From: an uncultured Lachnospiraceae bacterium
Lineage (GTDB): Bacteria; Bacillota; Clostridia; Lachnospirales; Lachnospiraceae
Direction: 5' to 3'
NCBI GenBank assembly: GCA_937901625.1
Contig: CALDIE010000251.1
Span: 1 to 12,054, forward strand
DNA: 12,054 nt
The notes below the pieces were generated by a model, which did not search any database, had not been told where the DNA came from, and saw nothing but the letters and a program-made list of their open reading frames with translations. Positions 1 through 7,006 of this stretch are shown here, in pieces; position 1 is the stretch's first letter, and every line of letters begins with the position of its first letter. A program made the translations under genes and the position numbers.

Positions 1-1127
1 GAAATACTCGAAATGATGATCAGAAGGATAACCGCCGTAAAATAAGAGGAATCGATGATCCCCAAAGCCAGTCCCTTGTTGGTGATGATCAGAGCCACCT
101 CACCTCTCGTCATCATACCTATACCGACTTTTAAACTGTCGATCCAACTGAAACGGCAGACCCTGGCCACCAGGCCGCATCCGATGATCTTGGTGATCAG
201 GGCAACCACCACGAATCCTATGGAAAAAGCGATCATCTCTTTTCCCGTACCGGAGAATTCCGTCTTAAGTCCGATGGAAACAAAGAAAACCGGAGCAAAG
301 ATCATATAGCTGTTGATACTGATCTTCCGATCGATATATTCCGCGTCACGGATATTGCACAGAATGATACCTGCTATATACGCGCCCGTGATATCCGCGA
401 TCCCGAAATACTTCTCCGCCACATAGGCGATCAGAAAGCATAACGCCAGTCCGATGATGGGGATACGCCTTGTATGAGGATGCTTGTTGTCATACCATTT
501 AAGAACCTTATACAGGATAACGCCAAAGATCACGGATAACAAAAGGAAGAGGAATGTCTTTCCTATTACCAGCATCGTGTTGCTCTCCGGATCCTTAAAG
601 CCCAACACAAAAGTAAGCGCGATGATACCGATCACATCATCGATGATGGCGGCACTGAGGATCGTCTGTCCCACGCGGCCTTTCAGATAGCCCATTTCGC
701 GCAGCGTCTCAACCGTGATACCGACGGAAGTGGCTGTCATGATACTTCCTATAAACATCCCGCGGAAAAACTCATCCGACCCCATCGGTGCCCAGCCGAA
801 GATACACATATACAATACCGCTCCGCCAAACATCGGTACCGCAACGCCCACACAGGCGATCGCCAACGCGATCAGTCCGGATTTTTTTAACTCTTTTAAG
901 TTTGTTTCCAGACCGGCCGAGAACATGATCAGCACCACACCGATCTCCGCTAACTGGTTAATAAAATCCGAAGGCCGTAAGAAGTTTAAAACACAGGGTC
1001 CCAATATCAGACCCGCTATGATCTCTCCCACCACACTCGGCGCTTTGCATTTCTTTGCCAACAGACCGAATACTTTTGCCATCATGATGATAATGGCCAG
1101 ATCCTTTAATATAACATAGGTTTCCAT
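1..1127 (-). CDS. CPA2-family cation/proton antiporter (NapA/KefB-like membrane domain), C-terminus cut by window edge
   Basis: Integral membrane antiporter predicted to exchange Na+ or K+ for protons across the cytoplasmic membrane. The reading frame starts at the ATG at 1127 (METYVILKDL) and is open to base 1, giving about 375 residues, close to a full CPA2 membrane domain. The protein is almost wholly hydrophobic, with many predicted helices. Family signs are APSVVGEIIAGLILGP near residues 29-44, the TATSVGITVETL stretch near 131-142, and a double aspartate in AAIIDDVIG (D163, D164; bases 636-641), matching the ion-binding Asp pair of electrogenic CPA2 exchangers such as NapA. An AGAGG Shine-Dalgarno lies about 12 nt before the start, which is rather far. 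A C-terminal RCK/TrkA-N domain, if there is one, would lie outside the window, so NapA-type and KefB-type cannot be separated. It has its own candidate promoter and is probably not co-transcribed with the CAP gene. Confidence 0.9.
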   Translation of the reverse strand, partial: METYVILKDLAIIIMMAKVFGLLAKKCKAPSVVGEIIAGLILGPCVLNFLRPSDFINQLAEIGVVLIMFSAGLETNLKELKKSGLIALAIACVGVAVPMFGGAVLYMCIFGWAPMGSDEFFRGMFIGSIMTATSVGITVETLREMGYLKGRVGQTILSAAIIDDVIGIIALTFVLGFKDPESNTMLVIGKTFLFLLLSVIFGVILYKVLKWYDNKHPHTRRIPIIGLALCFLIAYVAEKYFGIADITGAYIAGIILCNIRDAEYIDRKISINSYMIFAPVFFVSIGLKTEFSGTGKEMIAFSIGFVVVALITKIIGCGLVARVCRFSWIDSLKVGIGMMTRGEVALIITNKGLALGIIDSSYFTAVILLIIISSI

Positions 1128-1202
1128 GATCCCATCTTACCTCTGTTTCGTTTTTGACATCTCCCATAAATATACGGTTTTCCGTTACACCGGCAATTGA
1201 TT

Positions 1203-1231
1203 ATTCTATCGCAATCATCTTTTGGATGCAA
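1203..1231 (-). promoter_or_regulatory. Candidate sigma-A promoter for the antiporter gene
   Basis: On the minus strand, TTGCAT (1231-1226) and TAGAAT (1208-1203) are separated by exactly 17 bp. The -10 matches the consensus at 5 of 6 positions and the -35 at 3 of 6. The predicted start near 1196 would give a leader of about 70 nt before the antiporter ATG. The -35 overlaps the T-tract of the terminator of the upstream CAP gene. Confidence 0.5.
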
Positions 1232-1279
1232 CAAAAAAACAAAGATCACCCCTTCACCGTATCGGCTAAAGGGGTGATC
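1229..1279 (-). terminator. Rho-independent terminator of the CAP-domain gene
   Basis: A perfect 11-bp stem (GATCACCCCTT at 1244-1254 with its complement at 1269-1279) encloses a 14-nt loop. On the minus strand it is followed by TTTGTTTTTTTG (1243 downward). It lies about 40 bp past the stop codon of the minus-strand CAP gene, and no T-tract follows on the plus side, so it works in the minus direction. Confidence 0.92.
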
Positions 1280-1317
1280 CTTATCCGGAAAACCGGACAG
1301 ATATCAAATGCCTATTT

Positions 1318-2151
1318 TTATTCTGCGGGCTTGATCAGAAGTACAACCCAGCTTCCGCCGCCTCTGCTGTCATAACCGGCGCAGATCTTGGTGTAATCAT
1401 TGCTTAAAAGAACATTTCTGTCCTCTCCTTCTCTCATCCAGTAACGAACGGCTTCTTCTGCAGTCTGAAGACCTAAGATCTTGCACTCGCCCGCTGCGGT
1501 ATACTCGATCCTGTCGCCGATCAGAGCGGTTTCGTACATCGTATTGTTCGGTCTCTGATGAGAATTTTTCTCCAGGAGCTCCTGTGCGCGGGTAAAAGAT
1601 GCGTTCAGCATTCCGGGTGACCACTCAAGGCGGGTACGATTCTCATTGACACGCTGCTGGTTAACCAGGTTGCATACATATTCGGAAATCTCAGCCTGTG
1701 TCATCGAGCTGTAATCCTTAACGGTTGTAGTCGTTGTGGTTGTGGTAGTTGTCGCAGTCTTAGCTCCCGTTGCTGCCGCTTCTGCTGCCGCGTTGGGGAA
1801 ACGTCCCTCCTTCTGACCGCATACGTTGTAGTGAGCAAGCATCATAGCAGGGCTGTTACCGAGTGCTGCCACTACATCCGGATATCTTTTTGCGTAATAC
1901 GCAGCGTCAAATGCGCTCTGAGGTGCTACAGGAAGACGTCCCTCCCTGCTTCCGAAAGCCACGTAGTGGGAATACAATGCCTGTGTGCTCGTTCCGAGTG
2001 CTGCCACTACATCCGGGTTGTTTGCCGCGTAGTATTCCGCGTCGAATATGGTTCCGTCCGGCATTACTTCCGGAGCTGCATTGGCGCTCATAGGAGCAAA
2101 AGTTACAGCCAATGCCAGTGCTGCAGTACATACAATTGTTCTGATTTTCAT
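1318..2151 (-). CDS. Secreted CAP/SCP-superfamily protein with two FDAxYY..NPDV repeats and a poly-threonine linker
   Basis: Predicted exported protein of 277 residues. ATG 2151 is preferred over ATG 2157 because GGGAGG lies 7 nt before 2151 but only 1 nt before 2157. Layout: signal peptide 1-25 (MKIRT, hydrophobic core, cleavage at SANA|APE); two 45-residue repeats starting at F36 and F81, each FDAxYYAxxxPDVVAALG followed by a HY...G..EGR tail; a linker with ten consecutive threonines (T134-T143); and a CAP-like domain from about 155 to the end (NLVNQQRVNENR, LEWSPGML, H198 in SHQRP). The usual second histidine of CAP proteins (GHRxNIL-like stretch) reads GEDRNVLL here, so the metal-binding tetrad looks incomplete. 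The repeats resemble short repeats in secreted proteins of Lachnospiraceae and may bind the cell wall, but that is inference. The molecular role of bacterial CAP proteins is mostly unknown. There is no sortase motif or C-terminal anchor. The gene is transcribed alone. Confidence 0.88.
   Translation of the reverse strand: MKIRTIVCTAALALAVTFAPMSANAAPEVMPDGTIFDAEYYAANNPDVVAALGTSTQALYSHYVAFGSREGRLPVAPQSAFDAAYYAKRYPDVVAALGNSPAMMLAHYNVCGQKEGRFPNAAAEAAATGAKTATTTTTTTTTTVKDYSSMTQAEISEYVCNLVNQQRVNENRTRLEWSPGMLNASFTRAQELLEKNSHQRPNNTMYETALIGDRIEYTAAGECKILGLQTAEEAVRYWMREGEDRNVLLSNDYTKICAGYDSRGGGSWVVLLIKPAE
1859..2016 (-). repeat. Pair of 23-bp direct repeats encoding PDVVAALG in the CAP protein
   Basis: The 23 bases at 1859-1881 and 1994-2016 are identical, 135 bp apart, exactly one 45-codon protein repeat. 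Sequence between the cores has diverged more. This points to an old tandem duplication of the repeat unit with strong constraint or local conversion at the PDVVAALG core. Confidence 0.85.
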
Positions 2152-2180
2152 TACCATACCTCCCTTTATTTGGATTTTCC

Positions 2181-2197
2181 CATTGTTTAAAACAATG
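2181..2197. promoter_or_regulatory. 17-bp palindrome upstream of the CAP gene (possible operator)
   Basis: CATTGTTT at 2181-2188 and AAACAATG at 2190-2197 are perfect complements around one central base. It lies 30-46 bp before the CAP start codon, between its ribosome binding site and the upstream region. Its spacing does not fit the Rex or CodY consensus, so I assign no regulator. Confidence 0.4.
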
Positions 2198-2230
2198 TTC
2201 TTAAGGATCAGTGTACCTTATCTTAGCTCA

Positions 2231-2294
2231 TTTTTCCATATTTTTCCATATTTTTCCGCATTTTTGCCGGTATTTTTCGCCGGATTTCTTTTTT
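2231..2294. promoter_or_regulatory. Phased T5 tracts (predicted intrinsically bent DNA / UP-element-like)
   Basis: Runs of five T start at 2231, 2241, 2251, 2261 and 2273, followed by a T6 run at 2289-2294. The first four are spaced exactly 10 bp, about one helical turn. Such phasing of A/T tracts is the classical sequence cause of DNA curvature. The array ends 7 bp before a candidate -35 for the plus-strand gene and lies upstream of the divergent CAP gene, so it could stimulate or coordinate both promoters. Confidence 0.6.
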
Positions 2295-2301
2295 CGGAAT
2301 A

Positions 2302-2330
2302 TTGATGATGATTTTTTTGTATGATACTAT
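2302..2330 (+). promoter_or_regulatory. Candidate promoter of the receiver/GGDEF/EAL gene
   Basis: TTGATG (2302-2307) and TACTAT (2325-2330) are 17 bp apart, each matching 4 of 6 consensus bases. The predicted start is close to 2337. A second -10-like TACAAT at 2366-2371 has no recognisable -35, so the first pair is preferred. Confidence 0.35.
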
Positions 2331-2336
2331 GATGTC

Positions 2337-2357
2337 GGGGTCAAAAGTCTTTGCCCC
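2337..2357 (+). promoter_or_regulatory. Small hairpin in the predicted 5' leader of the EAL gene
   Basis: GGGG (2337-2340) plus CAAA (2342-2345) pair with TTTG (2350-2353) plus CCCC (2354-2357), leaving one bulged T and a 4-base loop AGTC. It lies at or near the predicted transcript start. It lacks a T-tract, so it is not an obvious terminator. It might stabilise the 5' end or be a copy of a small intergenic repeat. Confidence 0.4.
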
Positions 2358-2398
2358 CTACTTGATACAATAAAGGGAAACGATGAGGAGGCAAGCGT

Positions 2399-4099
2399 AT
2401 GCCTGTAAATGATATTTCTTTCCGTCCTTATGAAAAAAAACGGAGTATCCTGCTGGTAGAAGATGAACCCGTCAATCGTGAAATTCTAAAATTATATCTT
2501 AAAGACACCTATGATGTGATCGTGGCAGAAACCGGAAAAGAGGCTCTTTTTGTTTTGAATTCCTCCTTTGACCGGATCAGCCTGATCCTTCTGGATTTAA
2601 ATCTCCCGGATATCCACGGGCTGGATGTACTGCGCGCTGTCAGGGAGGATCTTCGTTATGCCCCGATCCCGGTGATCGTCATGACCGCGGACAGCGAAGC
2701 AGAGGTGGAATGCCTGACACTCGGTGCCATAGACTTTATCCCCAAGCCTTATCCGCAGCAAAAAGTTGTTCTGGCACGTATCCTTCGTACCATCGAGCTT
2801 TCGGAAGATCGGGACATACTGCGCTATACGGAAAGAGACCTGCTTACCGGTCTCTACAACAAAGAATTCTTCTATCACTACGCCCTTCAATTTGACTCCT
2901 ATCACAAAGATTCCCCCACAGATGCCCTGTTACTGAATATCAATCACTTCCATTCGATCAATGACCGCTACGGCAAATCCTACGGAGATCTTATCTTAAA
3001 ACGCCTCGCAGGCAAACTGCTCGCCCTTAGGGAAAAATGCGGTGGCATCGTCTGCCGCAGCGAGGCGGATACTTTTCTGATCTATTGCCCTCACAGGGAT
3101 GACTATGAAGATATTCTGACTGATATCGCGCATTCCGTAAGTGAAGATGAACCCAGTGAAAACCGCATCCGTTTGAGGATGGGCGTCTACTCCTGCACGG
3201 ACAAAACACTGGATATCGAGCGTCGTTTCGACCGTGCCAAGATGGCCGCAGATACGGTACGCAACAGCTTTACGAAATCCATCGCCCTTTACGATGATTC
3301 CATGCACGAGTCCGAACTTTTAGCCGAACAGCTGATCGAAGATTTCGTAACCGCTGTAAAAGAACGGCAGTTTGAAATATTTTTCCAACCGAAGTTTAAT
3401 ATCCGCGGTGAAAAACCCGTTCTGTGCAGTGCCGAAGCGCTGGTTCGCTGGCACCACCCCAGGTTAGGAATGATCAACCCCGGCATCTTCATCCCGTTAT
3501 TTGAACAAAACGGCCTGATCCGTACACTGGATCAGTATGTATGGGAAGACAGCGCCAGACATATCCGTGACTGGAAGTCCAATCACCACATCACTCTTCC
3601 CGTATCCGTCAATGTTTCCAGGATCGATCTCTGTGACCCTTCCTTAAGCGGTAAACTGGTAGAGATCGTCAAAAGCTATGGTCTTGACTATAGCGATATG
3701 CTTTTGGAAGTCACCGAATCCGCCTATACGGATGATCCGGATCAGATCGTGGAAAGAGTTAAGAATCTGAGATCTTTGGGTTTCCGCATAGAGATGGACG
3801 ATTTCGGTTCCGGATACTCATCTTTAAATACGCTTACCACACTCCCCATCGACGCGTTAAAACTCGACATGCAGTTTATCCGGACAGCCTTTGGTGAGAC
3901 TACCGATACGCGTCTTTTAGAGGCAATGATACGTCTTGCGGAGGCTTTTGAAGTGCCTACCATCGCAGAAGGCGTGGAAACCGAAGAACAGGTGAATACT
4001 TTAAAGACCATGGGTTGTGACATCATACAGGGATACTACTTCTCAAAACCGCTTCCCGCGGATCAGTTCGAAGCATTCCTTTTAAAGAACCTGGCATAA
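2399..4099 (+). CDS. Response regulator: receiver + degenerate GGDEF + EAL (predicted c-di-GMP phosphodiesterase)
   Basis: Cytoplasmic signalling protein of 566 residues predicted to hydrolyse cyclic di-GMP under phosphorylation control. GAGGAGG with 7-nt spacing supports ATG 2399. Receiver domain about 16-130: acidic pair E21/D22, phosphoacceptor D66 in LILLDLNLPD, T96 and K116. GGDEF-like domain about 142-300: the signature reads EADTF (222-226), and the usual metal-binding DxDxF stretch reads NINHF (180-184), so cyclase activity is not expected. EAL domain about 312-566: EAL 346-348, N405, E437 in EVTE, DDFGSG from 467, K488, E524 in AEGVET and QGYYFSKP from 544 are all present, so phosphodiesterase activity is expected. 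The GGDEF remnant may be an allosteric GTP-binding or dimerisation module, as known for some GGDEF-EAL proteins. No histidine kinase is adjacent, so the phosphodonor is unknown. There is no membrane segment and no DNA-binding domain. Confidence 0.95.
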   Translation: MPVNDISFRPYEKKRSILLVEDEPVNREILKLYLKDTYDVIVAETGKEALFVLNSSFDRISLILLDLNLPDIHGLDVLRAVREDLRYAPIPVIVMTADSEAEVECLTLGAIDFIPKPYPQQKVVLARILRTIELSEDRDILRYTERDLLTGLYNKEFFYHYALQFDSYHKDSPTDALLLNINHFHSINDRYGKSYGDLILKRLAGKLLALREKCGGIVCRSEADTFLIYCPHRDDYEDILTDIAHSVSEDEPSENRIRLRMGVYSCTDKTLDIERRFDRAKMAADTVRNSFTKSIALYDDSMHESELLAEQLIEDFVTAVKERQFEIFFQPKFNIRGEKPVLCSAEALVRWHHPRLGMINPGIFIPLFEQNGLIRTLDQYVWEDSARHIRDWKSNHHITLPVSVNVSRIDLCDPSLSGKLVEIVKSYGLDYSDMLLEVTESAYTDDPDQIVERVKNLRSLGFRIEMDDFGSGYSSLNTLTTLPIDALKLDMQFIRTAFGETTDTRLLEAMIRLAEAFEVPTIAEGVETEEQVNTLKTMGCDIIQGYYFSKPLPADQFEAFLLKNLA

Positions 4100-4132
4100 A
4101 AATACTTTTATCCCACTTCAAGGTTTTGTTTT
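4088..4132. terminator. Weak hairpin between convergent genes (possible terminator)
   Basis: AACCT (4088-4092) can pair with AGGTT (4121-4125). Inside, GG plus ATAAAA (4093-4101, one bulged base) pairs with TTTTAT plus CC (4106-4113). On the plus strand TTGTTTT follows. The stem is AT-rich and interrupted, so termination would be weak. It overlaps both stop codons of the convergent pair. Confidence 0.25.
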
Positions 4133-5946
4133 ACGGCAGCGGCGCCCGTTATCTCCCCCTCGGATCCGTCTGTCTGATCCGTCCGGAAAGTGGAAAGAGC
4201 CTGCCCGCTTCCCTTCGCAAACAGGGTGATCGCCTGATAGTTTTTCCAGGCGTAGCGCACATAGAAAGGATCCTTTACTTCCGGCGCCGATACATCAATA
4301 CATGCGCGGCCGCCGATCACTTTATCGCCGATCACTGCTTTGGCCGGATAATAGACTTTATCCTCCCCCGCGATCTCAAATCCCTGAGGGATTTCGTAAT
4401 ACCGTTTTAGCGCCGCTTCTTTTTCCTCATCGGAAAGGAGCGGTTCTTCTTTATCTTTTGCCAGACAATCTGACGCTTTTAACATATCCCATTCCTCTAT
4501 GGGATGTAAGATCCTTGCTCCGATACCCTTAAGAGGCATTCTCCTGCACTCAAATCCGTCTTCTGCATGATCAAAGTAAAGGCGCATAACTGCCTCTCCT
4601 TCCTTTGTTCTGTTCCGAACAAAAAAAGCATATCGGGGGCTGTGAGCGCCATCGGTCAGCGATTTATACTCCCTCTCCGGAATATATTTCCGGTACACCG
4701 TCTCTAATGCCAGAGGTTCCAGTTTTTCACCCACCGGTTTTTTATCCAGCGGATGGATATCCCTGATCATGGAATACTCCGGAAAAACAGCCATCGCTGT
4801 ATGCTTTACCTTTTTCTCCACCATCTCCTGCGCTTCCCGTATGAAAGGCCAGTTTTTAAAATCCTCATCCGGGATGTAGCGGTGCATGGGAAGCTGACAG
4901 AAGCAGAAAGCCAGTTCCGGATTCTTAAAATCTCTTCTCCATACTTCGATCAGTTTGGTAAAAAGACGCTCATACAACAGCGGACGGTGGTCATCGTTTT
5001 CCGCCTGGTACCAGATCACTCCCCTTAACGTATACGGCGTGATACGTCTTACCATCGTCTCATACAGACCACAGGGACGATACTGGTTTTTACAGTTCAT
5101 AGGACCCGGCCACTGACACTTTCCGCATCTTCTCTCAATCTCTTCCCAGGACATCTCGGGGTCTTCCTTTGCGCAGGCTTCCGCTCTTTTGGACCATTCG
5201 TTGTGATAGGCTTCGTATTCGTCGTACTCCCTTACCTGCTCTTCAACGCTCTTTCCATTAACGCCGGCATCATATTCATCAATATAGATCCGCAACTTTT
5301 CATCTTCCAGAAGGCTCTTTCTGTCCATCCAGCAGGAGGCACTCGTACCTCCCCAGTTGCAGCCGATAACGCCGATCTTAACAGCGTTTCCCTCCGCCTT
5401 CATAAGATCGCCGGCCAGTTTTTTCATAAAGAAATACCCGACCGCCGACCAGGTATTTGTATTTTTATCTCCGAAACACTCCCAGGAGGATCTTTCTTCC
5501 TCCCTTAGAAGATCTTCGTCGATAAAGGTTCTTTTCGTCGTGTAATAAAAACGGAGGTTTTCCCTTTCAAAGGGCATTTTTTCCGCTCTTTCGATCTCCT
5601 CTTTACCTCCGATACAGTCAGCCAGTTCCAGTTCCATGTTGGACTGACCGCCGGCCAGCCAGACTTCTCCAACCCATACATCATGACAGATCTTTTCCTT
5701 CTGTCCGTCACTGATCGTTAAGATATAGGGACCGCCGGCCTTTTCAGCATCCAGGACGATCTCAAAATGTCCATCCTTATCCGCAATGGCTGTCCTCTTT
5801 TTAATACTGTCGCTCTTTTCTTTGTTTTCCTCTTTTACGAGTATACAGCTTACCGTCGTTTTCGGAGCTGCTTCACCGAAGATCCTTATATTTGTATCTC
5901 TCTGTAGCACACAATGATCTGTAAAAACCGCTGCCGGCCGAAACAT
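4108..5946 (-). CDS. Sialate O-acetylesterase-like SGNH carbohydrate esterase
   Basis: Predicted esterase of 612 residues that removes O-acyl groups from sugars (SASA/DUF303 family, of which sialate 9-O-acetylesterase is the best-known member). An N-terminal beta region (MFRPAAVFTDHCVLQRD through FGEAAP) leads into VGEVWLAGGQSNM, with nucleophile S102 in GQSNM. Further blocks are GVIGCNWGGTSASCW near 192-206, GVIWYQAEN near 309-317 (usually YQGES/YQGEN), and D396-x-H398 in RDIHPLDKKPVGEKL, the expected catalytic Asp/His. There is no signal peptide, so the enzyme should be cytoplasmic and act on imported sugars or oligosaccharides. An acidic, cysteine-containing stretch of about 80 residues (220-300) separates the blocks. 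GGGAGG lies 9 nt before the start. It is the last gene of an operon, 18 bp after the dihydrouridine synthase. True substrate (sialic acid, acetyl-xylan or others) cannot be told from sequence. Confidence 0.88.
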   Translation of the reverse strand: MFRPAAVFTDHCVLQRDTNIRIFGEAAPKTTVSCILVKEENKEKSDSIKKRTAIADKDGHFEIVLDAEKAGGPYILTISDGQKEKICHDVWVGEVWLAGGQSNMELELADCIGGKEEIERAEKMPFERENLRFYYTTKRTFIDEDLLREEERSSWECFGDKNTNTWSAVGYFFMKKLAGDLMKAEGNAVKIGVIGCNWGGTSASCWMDRKSLLEDEKLRIYIDEYDAGVNGKSVEEQVREYDEYEAYHNEWSKRAEACAKEDPEMSWEEIERRCGKCQWPGPMNCKNQYRPCGLYETMVRRITPYTLRGVIWYQAENDDHRPLLYERLFTKLIEVWRRDFKNPELAFCFCQLPMHRYIPDEDFKNWPFIREAQEMVEKKVKHTAMAVFPEYSMIRDIHPLDKKPVGEKLEPLALETVYRKYIPEREYKSLTDGAHSPRYAFFVRNRTKEGEAVMRLYFDHAEDGFECRRMPLKGIGARILHPIEEWDMLKASDCLAKDKEEPLLSDEEKEAALKRYYEIPQGFEIAGEDKVYYPAKAVIGDKVIGGRACIDVSAPEVKDPFYVRYAWKNYQAITLFAKGSGQALSTFRTDQTDGSEGEITGAAAVKQNLEVG

Positions 5947-5964
5947 TCCTTTTTTCCTCCCTTA

Positions 5965-6972
5965 TTATCGATCTTTTAAATCGCAGGCATAAAACAGACT
6001 CCTGACCCTTGCGACATACTCTTCCGGAGTTTTACTCTTCATGATTTCCCTCACGGGTCTTTCCGAATCTTCAAAAAGAGAACCCATGTAGGTCCACATC
6101 TCTTTCATCTTGTATACAACGTCTTTGGGATTTCCCATATCCTCGCAGTAAAGCCGGTACAACCTGTCATGGTACTCCCGTAATTCCTTCCCGGTAATTT
6201 TCTCTTTTCCCGTTCCGTTTCCTTCGGATCCTCCCGCGCATGTAAAACGGATCTGACGAAAGATCGCCGGATTTCGAATAGCCCCTCTTCCGATCATCAC
6301 GCCGTCCAGATCCGGATAGGTATCCATAACGCGAACGTAGTCTTCCACGGAAAAAATATCACCATTATAAACAATTGATTGTTTACAACTCTTATAAGCT
6401 TCCGAAAAAACCTCCATATCCGGACTGCCTTTATAGAATTGTTCTCTGTATCTGGGGTGTATGATCAGCTGCGATATCGGATAGCGGTTATAGACCTTTG
6501 CGATATCCTCCCACTCCCACGGCTTTTCCATCCCGATCCTGGTCTTTACGGAAAGTGATATGGGACTTCCGGATTCTTCCTCTTTTTTCCTTAAATGCTC
6601 AAAGGCTCCTTCCAAAAAGCGGTCCAGAGCATCCGGATCCCGTAACAAACCGCTCCCTTTTCCTTTTGCCACCACCGTTGAAGAAGGACAGCCCGCGTTC
6701 AGATTGATCTGCGTATAACCGAGGTTTAAGAGAGTGTCTGCCACTTCCGAAAACTGTTCCACCGATCCGGCCATGATCTGCGGGATCAGGACAACTTTTT
6801 TATTATTATTCGGATCCACATCTTTTTGTTCTTTTGTTTTCATCACCCTCTTGGCCACGGCCGTGATAAAGGGGCTATAATAGGCATCCACACCGCCAAA
6901 CATCTCTTCTAAAGTATTTCGAAAGATAAAGCCTGTCAGCTGTTCCATCGGAGCCATATACAGTTTTCCCAT
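5965..6972 (-). CDS. dus: tRNA-dihydrouridine synthase (Dus family)
   Basis: FMN-dependent enzyme that uses NAD(P)H to reduce specific uridines in tRNA to dihydrouridine, in the cytoplasm. With ATG 6972 it has 335 residues, usual for the family. This start (MGKLYMAPMEQLTG) is chosen because GGGAGG lies 4 nt upstream and the family normally begins just before the APME motif; ATG 6990 has no Shine-Dalgarno. Visible motifs (335-residue numbering): APMEQLTG near 7-14, PQIMAG near 64-69, catalytic C95 in NAGCPS, K143 in SVKTRIG, H172 in IHPRYREQFYKG, NGD 203-205, and the phosphate-binding MIGRGAIRNP near 226-235. The HPR replaces the more common HGR. It sits between an aldose-epimerase-like gene (34 bp upstream) and the esterase (18 bp downstream), so all three are probably one transcript. 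The subtype (DusB, or another) is not resolved. Confidence 0.93.
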   Translation of the reverse strand: MGKLYMAPMEQLTGFIFRNTLEEMFGGVDAYYSPFITAVAKRVMKTKEQKDVDPNNNKKVVLIPQIMAGSVEQFSEVADTLLNLGYTQINLNAGCPSSTVVAKGKGSGLLRDPDALDRFLEGAFEHLRKKEEESGSPISLSVKTRIGMEKPWEWEDIAKVYNRYPISQLIIHPRYREQFYKGSPDMEVFSEAYKSCKQSIVYNGDIFSVEDYVRVMDTYPDLDGVMIGRGAIRNPAIFRQIRFTCAGGSEGNGTGKEKITGKELREYHDRLYRLYCEDMGNPKDVVYKMKEMWTYMGSLFEDSERPVREIMKSKTPEEYVARVRSLFYACDLKDR

Positions 6973-7006
6973 TTTTCCTCCCGTTGTCATCCGTCAATTT
7001 TATCTC

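Noticed and set aside
55..1119. Several plus-strand open frames in the first kilobase
   Set aside because: They are antisense to the antiporter, whose motifs and double aspartate show the minus strand is coding.
2231..2277. Periodic T-tract units as a CRISPR array or tandem repeat of a mobile element
   Set aside because: The period is only 10 bp and the units are simple T5 runs with variable filling; there are no spacers of CRISPR length.
1831..2305. Overlapping plus-strand frames near the CAP gene
   Set aside because: Low-complexity Cys/His-rich or Phe-rich translations that mirror the CAP gene or the phased T-tracts; no start signals.
2331..2398. c-di-GMP riboswitch before the EAL gene
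   Set aside because: The leader is too short and lacks the GEMM-type conserved structure; only a small hairpin is present.
6973..6990. Start of dus at ATG 6990
   Set aside because: No Shine-Dalgarno before it; GGGAGG lies between it and ATG 6972, and the family starts close to the APME motif.
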